Part shown: one piece after another, positions 32,036 to 33,406 of the stretch
Layout of the letters: every line of letters starts with the position of its first letter
Position numbering within the stretch: position 1 is the first letter of the stretch
Assembly (NCBI GenBank): GCA_902796005.1
Contig: CADBNF010000006.1
Location: 1 to 33,406, forward strand
Direction: 5' to 3'
DNA from: an uncultured Lachnospiraceae bacterium
GTDB lineage: Bacteria; Bacillota; Clostridia; Lachnospirales; Lachnospiraceae
DNA length: 33,406 bases
The notes under the pieces: generated by a model
The model's database searches: none
Told to the model about the DNA's origin: nothing
What the model saw: the letters and a program-made list of their open reading frames with translations, nothing else
Translations under genes and position numbers: made by a program

Positions 32036-33406
32036 TTATTCCTCTTCCTTCAGAGCAGCCCTTTCGGCAATCTCCCTCTCCTGTACATCGGAGGGAGCCT
32101 GCTCGTAACGGGCGAACTGGAACTCGAAGTCACCAGAACCGCCGGTCATGGAACGAAGCTGGGTGGAGTAGCCGTAGATCTCCAGCTCGGGAACCTCAGC
32201 CTCGATGCAGGTCTTGCCGGCGCCGATGGGATTCATGCCCAGTACACGGCCGCGGCGCTTGTTCAGGTCGCCCATGACGTCGCCGGTGTACTTGTCGCTG
32301 ACGGTAACCTTCATGGTCACGATGGGCTCCAGAAGAACGGGGCCGGCTTCCATGAAGCCCTTCTTGAAGGCCATGGACGTGGCGGTCTTGAAGGCCATTT
32401 CAGAGGAGTCTACCGGATGGTAGGAGCCATCGTAAAGCACGGCCTTGACGCCTACAACCGGGTAGGAAGCCAGAGGACCGGCCACAACCGCTTCCGCAAG
32501 GCCCTTCTCAACGGCCGGGAAGTAGTTCTTCGGCACGGCGCCGCCCACAACCTCTTCTTCGAAGATGTAGGGGGTCTCCATATCGCCGGAGGGCTCGAAA
32601 CGCATCTTTACATGTCCGTACTGGCCATGGCCGCCGGACTGCTTCTTATACTTGGAATCCACGTCGGATTTCTTGCGGATGGTCTCACGGAAGGCCACTC
32701 TGGGCTTCTCCAGCTCAACCTTAACCTTATACCGCTCCTGCAGCATGGAGACGATAACGTCGATATGCTGGTCGCCGATACCGTAAATCAGGGTCTGGCG
32801 GTTGGCGGAATCGTTCACAATCTTGATGGTCTGGTCTTCCTGCATCAGACGGGCAAAGCCCTGGGCAATCTTGTCCACGTCGCCCTTGTTCACCGCCTTG
32901 TAGGCCTTGTAGGTGTAGGGCTTGGACAGCTGTACGGGGGCGAAGGAAACCTGCGCCGCCTTGGTGGCGAAGGAATCACCGGTTCTGGCATCCGTCTTGG
33001 CGATGGCGCCGATGTCGCCGGCATGCAGCTCGGGAACCTCGATGGGCTTGGAGCCGCAGAGCACGTAAAGCTTGTTCAGCTTTTCTTCTCTTTCCTGGGT
33101 CACGTTGTACAGGATATCGTCATTCTTAATCACGCCGGAGCAGACCTTGATCATGGAGTATTTGCCCAGGAAGGGGTCTACGATGGTCTTGAAGACATAG
33201 GCGCTCTTTTCCTTGCTGTCGTCATAGTTTGCCGCGAAACCCTCACCGTTCAGCAGACCGGTCACCTCACGCTTGTCGGGTGAGGGGAACAGGCTGATGA
33301 TGTCGTTCAGGAGGCAGGCCACGCCCATGGTATTGATGGGGGAACCCATCTCCACGGGAACAAGGCTGTCGTCCGCCACGTTCACGGCCATGGCTTCGGC
33401 GATCTC
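32036..33406 (-). CDS. Elongation factor G-like GTPase, C-terminal part (N-terminus outside window)
   Basis: Ribosome-associated translational GTPase of the EF-G superfamily; only the last ~457 residues are seen, reading open to the window edge (EIAEAMAVNVADD...). Visible parts are the end of the G domain, domain II (SMIKVCSGVIKNDDILYN), domain III (YGIGDQHIDVIVSMLQER), domain IV (QSGGHGQYGHVKMRFEPSG, VDSSEMAFKTATSMAFKKG) and domain V (EIYGYSTQLRSMTGGSGDFEFQFARYE). Ribosomal protein genes of the str operon are not adjacent, so this is more likely an EF-G paralogue (EF-G-2 type) than the main fusA. The GTP-binding motifs are not in view and could not be checked. Confidence 0.9.
   Translation of the reverse strand, partial: EIAEAMAVNVADDSLVPVEMGSPINTMGVACLLNDIISLFPSPDKREVTGLLNGEGFAANYDDSKEKSAYVFKTIVDPFLGKYSMIKVCSGVIKNDDILYNVTQEREEKLNKLYVLCGSKPIEVPELHAGDIGAIAKTDARTGDSFATKAAQVSFAPVQLSKPYTYKAYKAVNKGDVDKIAQGFARLMQEDQTIKIVNDSANRQTLIYGIGDQHIDVIVSMLQERYKVKVELEKPRVAFRETIRKKSDVDSKYKKQSGGHGQYGHVKMRFEPSGDMETPYIFEEEVVGGAVPKNYFPAVEKGLAEAVVAGPLASYPVVGVKAVLYDGSYHPVDSSEMAFKTATSMAFKKGFMEAGPVLLEPIVTMKVTVSDKYTGDVMGDLNKRRGRVLGMNPIGAGKTCIEAEVPELEIYGYSTQLRSMTGGSGDFEFQFARYEQAPSDVQEREIAERAALKEEE

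Overview
The window is a stretch of ordinary chromosome from a Gram-positive Clostridia-type bacterium, most likely a Lachnospiraceae relative. Three things point there. The genes carry good Shine-Dalgarno sites and sigma-A-like promoters. The order pyrH-frr-uppS-cdsA-dxr-rseP is a Firmicutes core cluster, and cdaA-cdaR, comFC and the lepA-hemW pair fit the same group. The third codon positions are GC-rich, with CTG-dominated Leu codons. The family-level placement is inference. No prophage, insertion sequence, CRISPR array or integration scar is visible. All genes but one lie on the minus strand, so the text below runs from high to low coordinate, the direction of transcription.

Right end (33406-30899): the C-terminal two thirds of an EF-G-like GTPase, a terminator, and mnmA (tRNA 2-thiouridylase). 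Next (30898-27298): a branched-chain amino-acid operon, ilvN-ilvC-leuC-leuD, with a strong promoter, a very short leader, a perfect 15-bp palindrome upstream of the -35 and a strong terminator. Then (27260-25723) a single lipoprotein gene of unknown function with its own promoter and terminator.

Middle (25720-16529): a tightly coupled operon lepA-hemW-uvrA-mreB paralogue-recD2, where stop and start codons overlap or nearly touch. It ends at a bidirectional terminator shared with the only plus-strand gene, a 67-residue Cys-motif protein at 16305-16508. That small gene diverges from comFC. A perfect 10-bp inverted repeat (16180-16217) overlaps both divergent -35 elements. comFC is followed by aroK.

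Next (14870-10303): a cyclic-di-AMP operon with its own promoter. It encodes two unrecognised membrane proteins, then cdaA (diadenylate cyclase), cdaR (YbbR-domain regulator) and an rfbD-like dTDP-4-dehydrorhamnose reductase. glmM, the usual third member of cdaA-cdaR-glmM, is absent. This is the most promising place for undescribed biology.

Left part (10275-1): rpsO and pnp, separated by a long hairpin; dut; a lysC-type aspartate kinase with its own promoter; then the translation, isoprenoid, phospholipid and envelope cluster pyrH-frr-uppS-cdsA-dxr-rseP; and at the left edge a truncated tRNA-Leu with the unusual anticodon AAG and a near-consensus promoter.

Several genes start with TTG or GTG (rseP, comFC, cdaA, cdaR, probably lepA). 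Start choices below rest mainly on ribosome-binding-site spacing. No stretch over 300 bases lacks a gene; the longest gaps (16096-16304, 10157-10302, 80-216, 27186-27342, 30771-30898, 7518-7647) hold the promoters, palindromes and hairpins listed.
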